A DNA stretch of 12,963 nucleotides from Spirochaetales bacterium (GCA_022785155.1 JALFRH010000158.1:1-12963), one strand, 5' to 3'; shown: positions 1 to 7,218, numbered from the stretch's first letter. Notes: generated by a model from the sequence alone, not told the origin. Numbers and translations: made by a program.

Positions 1-460
1 CGGCGAACTTTGCGTAGGCAGAAGGTGTATCCAGGCCACCTGGGATATCATCGCCAACCATAATTGAAGCGTAAGCCGGGATATACTCCCTATATTGCCC
101 CAGGATTTTTGATACAGGGAGATTCAGCTTCTTGCCGCAAAGATCCCAAATGGCCACATCTACAGCGCAGAGAGTGCTTTCCGTAAGGTTTCTTCTTAGT
201 CTCTGAAGCTGTACTAGACGCCTCCATATTCTCTCTCTGAAGAAGGGATCTTCCCCAATGAGGATTTCTTTGACTGTAGAGAGTATCACCCTTTCATCCA
301 TAGGACCGAAGGCAAGTCCCTCAGTGCCGTCGTCGCATGTGATCACCAGAAGATTTTCGGTACTATCGTGGGCGGGGCCTGGATGAGAGTGGAACTCCGA
401 GTCCCTTACTACGTGGGATATAGTGTGGAACTTCAAAACTTTTACATCTACTATTTTCAT
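1..460 (-). CDS. Enolase-superfamily (mandelate racemase/muconate lactonizing type) enzyme, N-terminal part
   Basis: The 153 visible residues begin MKIVDVKVLKFHT and form the capping domain of the mandelate racemase / muconate lactonizing branch of the enolase superfamily. Support comes from GEDPFFRERIWRRL at about residues 87-100 and AVDVAIWDLCGKKLNLPVSK at about 118-137, which are the usual closing helices before the TIM barrel. Members abstract a proton alpha to a carboxylate with Mg2+, mostly as sugar-acid dehydratases, racemases or cycloisomerases. The barrel with its metal ligands and acid/base residues lies beyond position 1, so substrate cannot be read. The ATG at 460-458 overlaps the TGA of the upstream hydrolase (ATGA), and GGAG lies just before it inside that gene, indicating translational coupling. 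Lying divergent to a galactarate operon, it is plausibly a sugar-acid dehydratase or epimerase, but that is inference. Confidence 0.85.
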   Translation of the reverse strand, partial: MKIVDVKVLKFHTISHVVRDSEFHSHPGPAHDSTENLLVITCDDGTEGLAFGPMDERVILSTVKEILIGEDPFFRERIWRRLVQLQRLRRNLTESTLCAVDVAIWDLCGKKLNLPVSKILGQYREYIPAYASIMVGDDIPGGLDTPSAYAKFA

Positions 461-1557
461 TTTGTCTCCTTTTTGAAGAAAGCTAGTATTTCCTCCAATT
501 TGTCTTTATGGAAAGCATGGTCTCCCGGAGGTGTATCGTGGAAGACTGACATGTTGTATAGAGCATAGCTTCTTTTCAGGATGTCCATCTGGTCCATGAC
601 ATTATCCATGCCCCTTCTTCCTTCCAGATGGTCATTCATGCACGACTGTATCGCCAGGGGCCTTGGAGCTATGAGGGATGCTATATCCCCCATATCGAAG
701 TATGTGAAAATGGAAGGCACATAGTTGCATGGGCAGTTGGAGTTCAATTCCAACAATGATTCCTCATAGCCGTAGAAATATCCTGAAATCATTGTGTATT
801 TTATCCTCTCATCCAAGGCTGAGGTATATAGGGCGAGCATACCTCCGCCACTGAATCCTACTACTCCCAGGTCAGAGGTATCTATATCATCCCTTTCCTC
901 TAGGTATGAAATAAGACGCATGGTATCCCAGACGTTGAGGCCTTGAAGGGTAAAGCCAAGGGCGATGGCCGACTGGGCCAGTTCCTTGCAGGAGGACTTT
1001 AGATACTTCTCGTCTTCATCTCCCTGGGTAGCCTTTTCCCTTCTTTCTCCGAAGCCTCTTGGGTCTGGGCATATGACAGTGTATCCGAGGTGTGATAGAT
1101 ATAGACCATAGTCATAGTTGTATTTCTCGATCTTATCCTTTACTGCAGGGTTGTCCTTTATGCCTGCAACCGATTCCTTTCCAGCTCCGTTATGGCCTGC
1201 AAGGGCGATGAAGGTGCCCTTGGACTTTTGTGAGGGGTGGAGGATATATAAAGGCATGGTTACATCTTCTTCAGTGTCGATATATGTATGTTCCCTCTTT
1301 ATGCCATCCTCATTTATCACGCACTCTTCTCGTCTTTCATTGAATGAAAGATCCCCGGAGTCCCTTTCAATTATCTCCAGACCAAGTAGTGAAGACAGTT
1401 TTTTCCTGGAGCTTTCCCGCCACTCTTCAAAGTCTTTTTTTTCAAAAGGGCCTTTGAAGCCATAGGTTCTGTAGTTTTTCTCCATTCTTCTTTTCAAAGA
1501 GGAAATAGAAGTGTAATAAGTGGAAATGTATCTATCAGGCATATGTTTATTTTCCAT
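457..1557 (-). CDS. Alpha/beta hydrolase, acetyl xylan esterase / dienelactone hydrolase-like
   Basis: The 366-residue protein has no signal peptide and is probably cytoplasmic. It carries an alpha/beta hydrolase core: ALAGHNGAGKES near 119-129 (oxyanion loop region), CPDPRGFGERRE at 163-174, the nucleophile elbow GFSGGG with Ser236, a likely acid at Asp309 in SCMNDHL, and the catalytic His347 in GDHAFH. The PRGFGER segment and the about 100-residue N-terminal lead are typical of the acetyl xylan esterase-like group (Abhydrolase_7 type). It is likely to remove acyl groups from sugars or oligosaccharides; the exact ester is unknown. The first ATG at 1557 has no clear Shine-Dalgarno; the ATG at residue 6 (1542) has GGA about 10 bases before it and is an alternative. 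The gene couples to the enolase-superfamily gene through ATGA and diverges from the garR operon, so it may deacylate uronides handled by the GH105 enzyme. Confidence 0.85.
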   Translation of the reverse strand: MENKHMPDRYISTYYTSISSLKRRMEKNYRTYGFKGPFEKKDFEEWRESSRKKLSSLLGLEIIERDSGDLSFNERREECVINEDGIKREHTYIDTEEDVTMPLYILHPSQKSKGTFIALAGHNGAGKESVAGIKDNPAVKDKIEKYNYDYGLYLSHLGYTVICPDPRGFGERREKATQGDEDEKYLKSSCKELAQSAIALGFTLQGLNVWDTMRLISYLEERDDIDTSDLGVVGFSGGGMLALYTSALDERIKYTMISGYFYGYEESLLELNSNCPCNYVPSIFTYFDMGDIASLIAPRPLAIQSCMNDHLEGRRGMDNVMDQMDILKRSYALYNMSVFHDTPPGDHAFHKDKLEEILAFFKKETK

Positions 1558-1702
1558 TAAAACAGAGAATAATCATTATTAGTTTTTACGAAAGAGGAAA
1601 TCATTAATATCAATTTGCTCTTTCTTGTTCTCTGGAATAACCTTCTTGTAAAAGTAAGAATTGTATTCTTTTTTTATTTTAATACTTCTTTTGGAGGAGA
1701 AT
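1558..1702. promoter_or_regulatory. Divergent intergenic region between the esterase and garR operons
   Basis: This AT-rich 145-base gap must hold the promoters for both arms of the locus. A perfect 13-base inverted repeat, AATAATCATTATT, lies at 1568-1580, ten bases before the esterase ATG. A looser pair, TTCTT/AAGAA, lies at 1643-1660. TTGATA on the minus strand (1613-1608) and TTGTAA on the plus strand (1647-1652) could be -35 elements, but I see no convincing -10 box at proper spacing for either. The promoter assignments are therefore inference from gene layout. Confidence 0.4.
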
Positions 1703-2593
1703 ATGAAAGTAGGATTTATTGGCTTGGGAATCATGGGAAAGCCCATGAGCAAAAATATTCTTAAAAATGGACACGAAGTCGTTGTATATAATCGCAGCAG
1801 AGCAAGTGTAGATGAGCTTGTTGCATGTGGAGCTGAAGCTGCTTCTTCATCAAAGGAAGTTGCAGAGAAGTGCAGCGTCATCATTACAATGGTTCCAAAC
1901 TCACCTCAGGTAAGGGAAGTCTGCCTTGGTGAAAATGGCATCATCGATGGAGCCAAAGAAGGAACAGTTGTAATCGACATGAGCTCCATCGACCCGGTTG
2001 AAAGCAAGAGCATCGGTGCAGAACTTGCGAAGAAGGGCATCGAGCTTATGGATGCTCCTGTTTCCGGTGGTGAACCAAAGGCTATCGACGGAACACTCTC
2101 TGTAATGGTAGGCGGAAGAAAAGAGACTTTCGACAAGTATTATGATCTCTTGAAGACAATGGCCGGTTCCGTTACATATGTCGGCGCACTTGGAAGTGGA
2201 AACGTTGCAAAGCTTGCAAACCAGGTTATCGTAGCAATCAACATTGCAGCCGTTTCAGAAGCTCTTACTCTCGCTGTAAAGAACGGCGCAGATCCAGCCC
2301 TCGTTTATAATGCAATCAGAGGCGGTCTTGCAGGTTCCACTGTACTGGATGCCAAGGCCCCGATGATGATGGCCCACAACTTTAAGCCAGGTTTCAGAAT
2401 CGAACTTCACATCAAGGACCTTAACAACGCCATCAACGCAGCCCATGCAACCTCTACATCCCTTCCTCTTACAGCCAGCGTAATGGAGATGATGCAGGCA
2501 TTGAAGAATGATGGCTGTGGCGTAGAGGACCATAGTGCCCTCGTAAGATACTACGAAAAGATATCTAACGTTTCTGTAGAAAAAAAGGACTGA
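1703..2593 (+). CDS. garR: 2-hydroxy-3-oxopropionate (tartronate semialdehyde) reductase
   Basis: The 296-residue protein belongs to the beta-hydroxyacid dehydrogenase family and should reduce tartronate semialdehyde to D-glycerate in the cytoplasm. The N-terminal Rossmann motif is GFIGLGIMG (4-12). NRS after the second strand (30-32) favours NADPH. The substrate-binding signature DAPVSGGEP is at 117-125 and the catalytic lysine is Lys170 in GSGNVAKLANQ. Length matches the family. The ATG at 1703 is chosen because GGAGGAGA lies at 1693-1700; the ATG at 1661 would add a 14-residue hydrophobic extension before the Rossmann fold and has no ribosome site. It is first in the operon with a DHDPS-family lyase and garD, which fits the classical GarD-aldolase-GarR route. 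Sister enzymes such as 3-hydroxyisobutyrate dehydrogenase share the motifs; the neighbours decide for GarR. Confidence 0.88.
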   Translation: MKVGFIGLGIMGKPMSKNILKNGHEVVVYNRSRASVDELVACGAEAASSSKEVAEKCSVIITMVPNSPQVREVCLGENGIIDGAKEGTVVIDMSSIDPVESKSIGAELAKKGIELMDAPVSGGEPKAIDGTLSVMVGGRKETFDKYYDLLKTMAGSVTYVGALGSGNVAKLANQVIVAINIAAVSEALTLAVKNGADPALVYNAIRGGLAGSTVLDAKAPMMMAHNFKPGFRIELHIKDLNNAINAAHATSTSLPLTASVMEMMQALKNDGCGVEDHSALVRYYEKISNVSVEKKD

Positions 2594-2601
2594 GGTTATA
2601 T

Positions 2602-3501
2602 ATGGATAAAAGCTTGATAAAAGGGGTTGTCGTTCCTATTCTCACCCCAATCGATGAGAACGAGAGAATTGATGAAGAAAAGCTTAGAAGCCAAGTGGAT
2701 TATGTCATCGAAGGGGGAGTCCTGGGTATTCTCGCCTTCGGTAGCAACGGTGAATTCTATATGGTCGAAGAAGACGAAATGGAGAGGGGCCTTGAGATCA
2801 TGATATCTCAGAGCAACGGCAGGGTTCCCGTTTATTTCGGAATCGGCGCCATCAGCACAAAGAAGTGCGTAAGATTGGCAAAGATGGCTATTAAGAAGGG
2901 TGCCTATGGTATCTCGGTACTCCAGCCTATGTTCCTGAAGCCCACAGAAGAAGAACTCTTCCTGCACTTCAAGACTATTGCCGATGCAGTTCCTTCAACT
3001 CCAATGCTTCTTTACAACAACCCGGGCAGGGTGGGATACACAATGAGTGCAAATCTTGTGGATAGACTTGCCCATGAAGTGGAGAATATCGTAGGTATGA
3101 AGGATACCAGCGGTGATATTACTCAGATGGAGGAGTTCATCAGAAGGACAAGAGACGTAGATTTCAAAGTCTTCGGTGGTAAGGACACTCTCCTTTATGC
3201 CGCTCTCTGCCATGGAGCTGTGGGAGGAGTATGCACTGCAGCCAACTTCATGCCACACCTTATTACAGATGTATACAATAAATTCATTGCTGGAGATATC
3301 AAGGGATCTTTGGAGGCGCAGTTCAAACTCAATCCTGTAAGACTCAGCATGGATGCGGCATCCTTCCCTGTAGCTGCAAAGGATATGGCAAACCTTGTGG
3401 GTAGAGACGTAGGCGTTCCTTATAGACCGAATCTTCCTACACCGGAAGGCAAGGCAAGGGATGGCATCGTTGCAGCCATGAAGAAGGCGAATCTTATTTG
3501 A
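2602..3501 (+). CDS. DHDPS/NAL-family lyase, probable 5-keto-4-deoxyglucarate aldolase
   Basis: This 299-residue protein is a class I (Schiff base) TIM-barrel lyase of the dihydrodipicolinate synthase / N-acetylneuraminate lyase family. The Schiff-base lysine is Lys167 in GMKDTSGD and the conserved tyrosine is Tyr138 in YNNPGR. It is unlikely to be true DapA: the GTTGE loop reads GSNGE (47-51), and the Tyr-Tyr that contributes the proton-relay tyrosine in DapA reads Met110-Phe111. Arg143, at the position of the DapA arginine that holds a substrate carboxylate, is kept, consistent with a dicarboxylic substrate. It lies between garR and garD, and no GarL (HpcH/HpaI family) gene is present. I infer cleavage of 5-keto-4-deoxyglucarate to pyruvate and tartronate semialdehyde. 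A decarboxylating dehydratase (KdgD-like) is the main alternative, but would not explain garR. GAGG overlaps the garR stop, eight bases before its ATG. Confidence 0.82.
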   Translation: MDKSLIKGVVVPILTPIDENERIDEEKLRSQVDYVIEGGVLGILAFGSNGEFYMVEEDEMERGLEIMISQSNGRVPVYFGIGAISTKKCVRLAKMAIKKGAYGISVLQPMFLKPTEEELFLHFKTIADAVPSTPMLLYNNPGRVGYTMSANLVDRLAHEVENIVGMKDTSGDITQMEEFIRRTRDVDFKVFGGKDTLLYAALCHGAVGGVCTAANFMPHLITDVYNKFIAGDIKGSLEAQFKLNPVRLSMDAASFPVAAKDMANLVGRDVGVPYRPNLPTPEGKARDGIVAAMKKANLI

Positions 3502-3509
3502 GGTGAGTT

Positions 3510-5018
3510 ATGAGAGCCATAAAAATCAATAAAAAAGATAATGTCGCCGTGGTAATCAAAGAAGCTAAGAAAGGTGATGTCCTTGAAGGAATGGGTATCA
3601 CACTTCTATCCGATGTTCCTCAGGGTCATAAAGTGGCTCTTGTACCTATGGCTAAGGGTGACGCTGTAATAAGATACGGTGTCACCTTGGGATACTTGAC
3701 GGAAGATGTGGAGAAGGGAGCCTGGATCAACGAGAAGATGCTTACTCTCCCTCCTTCACCGGAGCTTTCTTCCCTTACTTTCGGCGGAGAAGGCGAATAT
3801 CCTTCACTGCAGCCTGAGCGCACCACTTGGATGGGGTATGATAACGGAGAAGGCAAGTTTGCCGGAACAAGAAATATTCTGGGTATCACGACGACTGTCC
3901 AGTGCTGTGCAGGTGTATTGAGAGCCGCAACAGAGAGAATCAGAAGAGAGCTTCTTCCAAAGTATAAGAACGTAGACGATGTATCGGCTCTGATTCATCC
4001 CTATGGCTGTGGAGTGGCCATTGATGCCCCAGATGCAGTGATTCCTATCAGATGTGTAAAAAACCTTGCCCATCATCCTAATTTCGGAGGGGAAATAATG
4101 GTTGTTTCCTTGGGCTGCGAGAAACTGAGCGTCGATAGGATCCTTGAGCCTGAAGAGATCAATGATGACAACATTGTAGTGCTGCAGGAGTGCGACGGAT
4201 ATGCTGGAATGATTGATTCCATTATGGCTATGGCTGAGAAGAAACTGGAGAGATTGAACCAGAGAAGACGCACGGAGCTTCCTCTTTCAAAGCTTTTTGT
4301 AGGAACACAGTGCGGCGGCTCCGATGCCTTCAGCGGAATCAGTGCAAACCCATCCATCGGTTTCGCCTTCGACTTGTTGGCAAAGGGTGGTGCTACTACA
4401 GCCTTTTCTGAAGTCACAGAAGTAAGGGATGCTGTAGAGATGATCGCCAGAAGATGCCAGGACAAGGAGACAGTGGATAAGCTCATCAAAGAGATCGGAT
4501 GGTACGACAACTACCTGAAGAAAGGCGGCGTAGACAGAAGTGCAAATACCACCCCGGGTAATAAAAAAGGAGGACTTTCAAACATCAAGGAAAAGTCCAT
4601 GGGAAGTATTGCAAAGTCCGGAAATTCTCCCATTGTGGACGTCCTGGGCCCTGCCGAGATTCCTACCAAGCATGGTATGAACTTCATTGCAACACCTGCG
4701 TCCGATATTGTATGTGGACCTACCCAGCTTGCTTCAGGTATCACCCTTCAGGTCTTCTCCACAGGCCGTGGAACTCCATACAGTCTAAAGGAGATTCCGA
4801 TTGTAAAGCTTTGCACAAGGCACGAGATCAAGGAAAAGTGGAATGATATCTTCGATATCGACACAGGAGATATCATTACGGGAGAAGGAACCTTCGAAGA
4901 AGTAGGTCTCATGGTCTATAACCTTATTCTTGACTGCTGCAGCGGCAAGAAGAGTAGGGCTGAGGCTCTTGGTATCTACAACGATCTTATTATCGACAAT
5001 CCGGCGCCAATAACATGA
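3510..5018 (+). CDS. garD: Galactarate dehydratase
   Basis: The 502-residue protein should dehydrate galactarate (meso-galactarate) to 5-keto-4-deoxy-D-glucarate with a metal cofactor. It has an N-terminal SAF-type domain (about 1-80, QGHKVALVPMAKGDAVIRYG) followed by the UxaA/GarD catalytic region. It follows E. coli GarD rather than altronate dehydratase in several blocks: NILGITTTVQCCAGV (122-136), YGCGVAIDAPDAVIPIR (165-181), NFGGEIMVVSLGCEKL (191-206), QCGGSDAFSG (267-276), SEVTEVRDA (300-308), WYDNYL (331-336), SPIVDVLG and the C-terminus NPAPIT. UxaA has YGCSQLGDD at the second block. Slightly shorter than E. coli GarD (523) because the N-terminus is trimmed. The start is supported by GAGGTGAG immediately upstream, overlapping the stop of the preceding gene. 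Third gene of the hexarate operon. Confidence 0.92.
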   Translation: MRAIKINKKDNVAVVIKEAKKGDVLEGMGITLLSDVPQGHKVALVPMAKGDAVIRYGVTLGYLTEDVEKGAWINEKMLTLPPSPELSSLTFGGEGEYPSLQPERTTWMGYDNGEGKFAGTRNILGITTTVQCCAGVLRAATERIRRELLPKYKNVDDVSALIHPYGCGVAIDAPDAVIPIRCVKNLAHHPNFGGEIMVVSLGCEKLSVDRILEPEEINDDNIVVLQECDGYAGMIDSIMAMAEKKLERLNQRRRTELPLSKLFVGTQCGGSDAFSGISANPSIGFAFDLLAKGGATTAFSEVTEVRDAVEMIARRCQDKETVDKLIKEIGWYDNYLKKGGVDRSANTTPGNKKGGLSNIKEKSMGSIAKSGNSPIVDVLGPAEIPTKHGMNFIATPASDIVCGPTQLASGITLQVFSTGRGTPYSLKEIPIVKLCTRHEIKEKWNDIFDIDTGDIITGEGTFEEVGLMVYNLILDCCSGKKSRAEALGIYNDLIIDNPAPIT

Positions 5019-5046
5019 TCAATGTGTAAAAAAAGGAGGAAAGAGA

Positions 5047-6141
5047 ATGTGGGAGACATATTTCAGACAGTATAAGGATACTGTACTTCCTTTCTGGCTT
5101 GATAAACAGAAATGGAATTACAAAGACGATATCATTATGGTTGGATATGATGATTTGGCTGCAGCTACAGGTGACAATACCTGGCGTGACGCCATATTCT
5201 CTTCCTCCCGTTTCTTGATGCTTCCAGATGGAACTGTAGTCAACCTTTGCCCTGAGAGCAGGAATATAGATAAGATTTCCTTTGGCAAGACCTTGACGAT
5301 TCTCCGTAACCTTACAGGGGATCCAAGATATGTAAAGGCAGTGGAAAAGGTCTACTCCATGCTATCGGATTATCCTAGGACAAAGGAAGGTAATTTCTGG
5401 CATAAAGACATCTACCCCCATCAGGTTTGGCTTGACGGCCTATATATGGGGCAGCCATTCTATGCCCAGTCCATTGTAGATTTCTGTGATGATGAAAAGT
5501 GGGGGGATGTATTCTCTCAGTTCAAATCAGCCCACGATCTATTGTGGGATGAGGAGAGGGGACTCTATGTCCATGCCAACGATACTTCCCGTGAAATGGA
5601 TTGGTGTGACAAAGAGAGTGGAAAATCAAAGTGTGTATGGCTTCGTGCTGAAGGTTGGTTCCTTATGGCTATGGTGGATACATACGAGATAGCACAGAAG
5701 CACACTGAACTCTCCAAAACTCTTATCCCTATGCTTAAGAATGCCATAGACCGCCTTCTTCCATATAAAGACGGGAAGACAAATATGTTCTACCAGCTTG
5801 TGGATGAGAAGGATATGGAAGGCAACTATCCTGAAACAAGCGGATCGGCTATGGTGGCTTACGCTTTGATGAAGGGTGAAAGGCTTGGAATGCTTGAAAA
5901 GGGATATGGAAAGATAGGCGAAGAGATTCTTGAGGGAATCAGGAGAACATATCTCAAGAGCGAAGATGGTGTACTGCACCTCTATGGCATTTGTGCTTCT
6001 GCCGGTCTTGGACCTGGTCCTGACAATAGACGTGACAGAGACGGCTCTCCCCGTTATTATCTATCTGAGAAGCAAGGAGTGGACAATCAGCATGGCGCTG
6101 CAGCCTGTATGATGGCATACTCGGAGTATGTAAGAAGATAG
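5047..6141 (+). CDS. GH88/GH105-type unsaturated uronyl hydrolase
   Basis: The 364-residue protein is an (alpha/alpha)6-barrel glycoside hydrolase of the GH105 kind, such as YteR/YesR. These hydrate the double bond of the unsaturated uronate that polysaccharide lyases leave at the non-reducing end, releasing it. Family marks are HQVWLDGLYMGQPF (125-138) with Asp130 at the expected catalytic position, WLRAEGWFLMAMVDT (the WARGNGW-type block), ETSGSAMVAYAL, CASAGLGPGPDNRRDRDG and a closing NQHGAAACMMAYSEYV. There is no signal peptide, so it acts on oligosaccharides already imported. AAGGAGG ends eight bases before the ATG, a strong ribosome site after a 28-base gap from garD. It links the operon to pectin, ulvan or glucuronan-type substrates; linkage and uronate type cannot be told. 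Related GH88 enzymes cannot be fully excluded. Confidence 0.87.
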   Translation: MWETYFRQYKDTVLPFWLDKQKWNYKDDIIMVGYDDLAAATGDNTWRDAIFSSSRFLMLPDGTVVNLCPESRNIDKISFGKTLTILRNLTGDPRYVKAVEKVYSMLSDYPRTKEGNFWHKDIYPHQVWLDGLYMGQPFYAQSIVDFCDDEKWGDVFSQFKSAHDLLWDEERGLYVHANDTSREMDWCDKESGKSKCVWLRAEGWFLMAMVDTYEIAQKHTELSKTLIPMLKNAIDRLLPYKDGKTNMFYQLVDEKDMEGNYPETSGSAMVAYALMKGERLGMLEKGYGKIGEEILEGIRRTYLKSEDGVLHLYGICASAGLGPGPDNRRDRDGSPRYYLSEKQGVDNQHGAAACMMAYSEYVRR

Positions 6142-6152
6142 GAGGAGAAATA

Positions 6153-7007
6153 ATGGTTCAGTTTGGTTTAAGATTACACGATGCAGAGAAGCTTCCTTTG
6201 GAGGAGCTGCTGCCAATTGTAAAGGGCAAGGGATTTAGCTGTGTCCATTTGGCTCTCTCAAAGGCACTGAAAGAGTATCCATGTACTCCTTCCGCCTTGA
6301 CTCCAGGATATTCCAATTACTTGAGACATCTATTTGAAAAGAATGAGTTGGATATTGCCGTAATTGGAAACTATCTTAACCTGGCCTCTCCGGACGAAGA
6401 GTATATGAAGGTGGCCAGGGAGAAGTATTACGCTCATATACGTTTTGCTTCCTTGCTTGGATGTGGAATGGTGGGGACGGAAACCGGTGCCCCTAATGTC
6501 GAGTATAAGTATTGCCCTGAGTGCAGGACAGAGAAGTCCCTTTCTATTTTCATAAAGGAACTCAAGCCAATTGTAAAATGTGCTGAAAACTATGGCGTGA
6601 CTCTCGCTATCGAGCCTGTTGCAAGACATATTGTCTGGGGACCAAAGGTATGCAGAAAAGTTCTGGATGAAATAGGATCACATAATCTTCAGGTGCTCTT
6701 CGATCCCGTCAACATGTTGGATTTGGACAACGTGGGACATAGGGAGGAAGTCTTCCAGGAAGCAATTGAGCTTCTGGGACCTGATATTGCAATGGTCCAT
6801 TTCAAAGACTTCATCTATACTCCAGGAGAGGGCTATGGCCTTAAGAGCGTAGGCGCTGGAACAGGAGAGATGGATTATACGAATATCCTTAAGTTCCTGA
6901 AGAAAGAGAAGCCATTTATCTATGCTACTCTTGAAAACACCACCCCTGAAAATGCAGCTTGGTGTGTTGAGAACTTAAAGAAACAATACGACCAGTTGGA
7001 AGTTTGA
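6153..7007 (+). CDS. Xylose isomerase-like TIM-barrel protein (sugar isomerase/epimerase family)
   Basis: The 284-residue protein belongs to the AP-endonuclease-2 / xylose-isomerase-like TIM-barrel family, whose members isomerise or epimerise sugars and sugar acids with a divalent metal. The usual metal ligands are visible: Glu153 in LAIEPV, Asp184 in VLFDPVNM, His216 in MVHFKDF and Glu261 in TLENTTP. GAGTGEMDY (235-242) is the loop common in this family. The family includes hydroxypyruvate isomerase, which interconverts hydroxypyruvate and tartronate semialdehyde and would fit beside garR, but the sequence does not closely follow E. coli Hyi and a uronate or keto-uronate isomerase is equally possible. 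GGAGGAGA at 6141-6148 gives a strong start just after the stop of the GH105 gene. Last gene of the operon, directly before a terminator. Confidence 0.82.
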   Translation: MVQFGLRLHDAEKLPLEELLPIVKGKGFSCVHLALSKALKEYPCTPSALTPGYSNYLRHLFEKNELDIAVIGNYLNLASPDEEYMKVAREKYYAHIRFASLLGCGMVGTETGAPNVEYKYCPECRTEKSLSIFIKELKPIVKCAENYGVTLAIEPVARHIVWGPKVCRKVLDEIGSHNLQVLFDPVNMLDLDNVGHREEVFQEAIELLGPDIAMVHFKDFIYTPGEGYGLKSVGAGTGEMDYTNILKFLKKEKPFIYATLENTTPENAAWCVENLKKQYDQLEV

Positions 7008-7009
7008 TC

Positions 7010-7037
7010 AGAGCCCGGGATTCCGGGTTCTTTTTTT
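7010..7037 (+). terminator. Rho-independent terminator of the garR-garD operon
   Basis: A nine-pair stem, AGAGCCCGG (7010-7018) with CCGGGTTCT (7023-7031), including one G-U pair, closes on a GATT loop and runs into seven T's. It begins three bases after the stop of the last operon gene. Confidence 0.93.
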
Positions 7038-7051
7038 GACATCTCTCTATA

Positions 7052-7071
7052 TATTGGCAGTGTAGCCAATA
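7052..7071. repeat. Short inverted repeat between two opposed terminators
   Basis: TATTGGC (7052-7058) pairs perfectly with GCCAATA (7065-7071) around a six-base loop. There is no T-run on either strand, so it is not a terminator by itself. It sits between the operon terminator and the tRNA terminator and may act as a backup stem or simply be a hairpin of no known role. Confidence 0.5.
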
Positions 7072-7098
7072 AAAATGTCCCCGATATCTTCAGGGACA
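7071..7098 (-). terminator. Rho-independent terminator of the tRNA gene
   Basis: Read on the minus strand, TGTCCCTG pairs with CGGGGACA around a seven-base loop and is followed by TTTTT (plus-strand A's at 7071-7075). The one imperfect pair is U-G on the minus strand but A-C on the plus strand, which fixes the direction. It starts six bases after the tRNA 3' end. Confidence 0.8.
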
Positions 7099-7104
7099 AC
7101 CTAA

Positions 7105-7177
7105 TCCCCCCCGATGGACTTGAACCAACGACCAAAAGATTATGAGTCTTCTGCTCTAACCACTGAGCTAGAGGGGG
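7105..7177 (-). tRNA. tRNA with anticodon CAT, probably tRNA-Ile2 (lysidine type)
   Basis: The 73-base cloverleaf folds fully: acceptor CCCCCTC/GGGGGGG (one U-G pair), T8-A9, D stem GCTC/GAGC, anticodon stem GAAGA/TCTTT with loop CTCATAA, and a T arm GTTGG/CCATC around TTCAAGT. The anticodon is CAT, discriminator A73, and the CCA end is not encoded. CAT serves elongator Met, initiator Met and Ile2. C1 pairs with G72, so it is not an initiator of the usual bacterial kind. The D loop AGTGGTTA and the blocks GACTCATAATC and TTGGTCG resemble E. coli tRNA-Ile(CAT) more than its elongator tRNA-Met, so Ile2, modified by TilS to read AUA, is the better guess. There is one T-T mismatch in the T stem. 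Confidence 0.9.
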
Positions 7178-7189
7178 AAAGCTAAGACA

Positions 7190-7218
7190 ATTTAACATAA
7201 AACCTCTATTTCATTCAA
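7190..7218 (-). promoter_or_regulatory. Promoter of the tRNA gene
   Basis: On the minus strand TTGAAT (7218-7213) and TTAAAT (7195-7190) are 17 bases apart, each matching four of six consensus bases. The expected transcript start lies a few bases before the tRNA 5' end at 7177. Confidence 0.6.

Noticed and set aside
1118..1465. 115-codon plus-strand frame inside the esterase gene
   Set aside because: Antisense shadow with Ser/Phe-rich composition and no start signal.
1661..1702. Upstream ATG start for garR
   Set aside because: It would put a hydrophobic 14-residue extension before the Rossmann motif, has no ribosome site, and the ATG at 1703 has a strong one.
4073..4510. 145-codon minus-strand frame inside garD
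   Set aside because: Low-complexity Ser/Leu-rich shadow of a well-conserved coding sequence.
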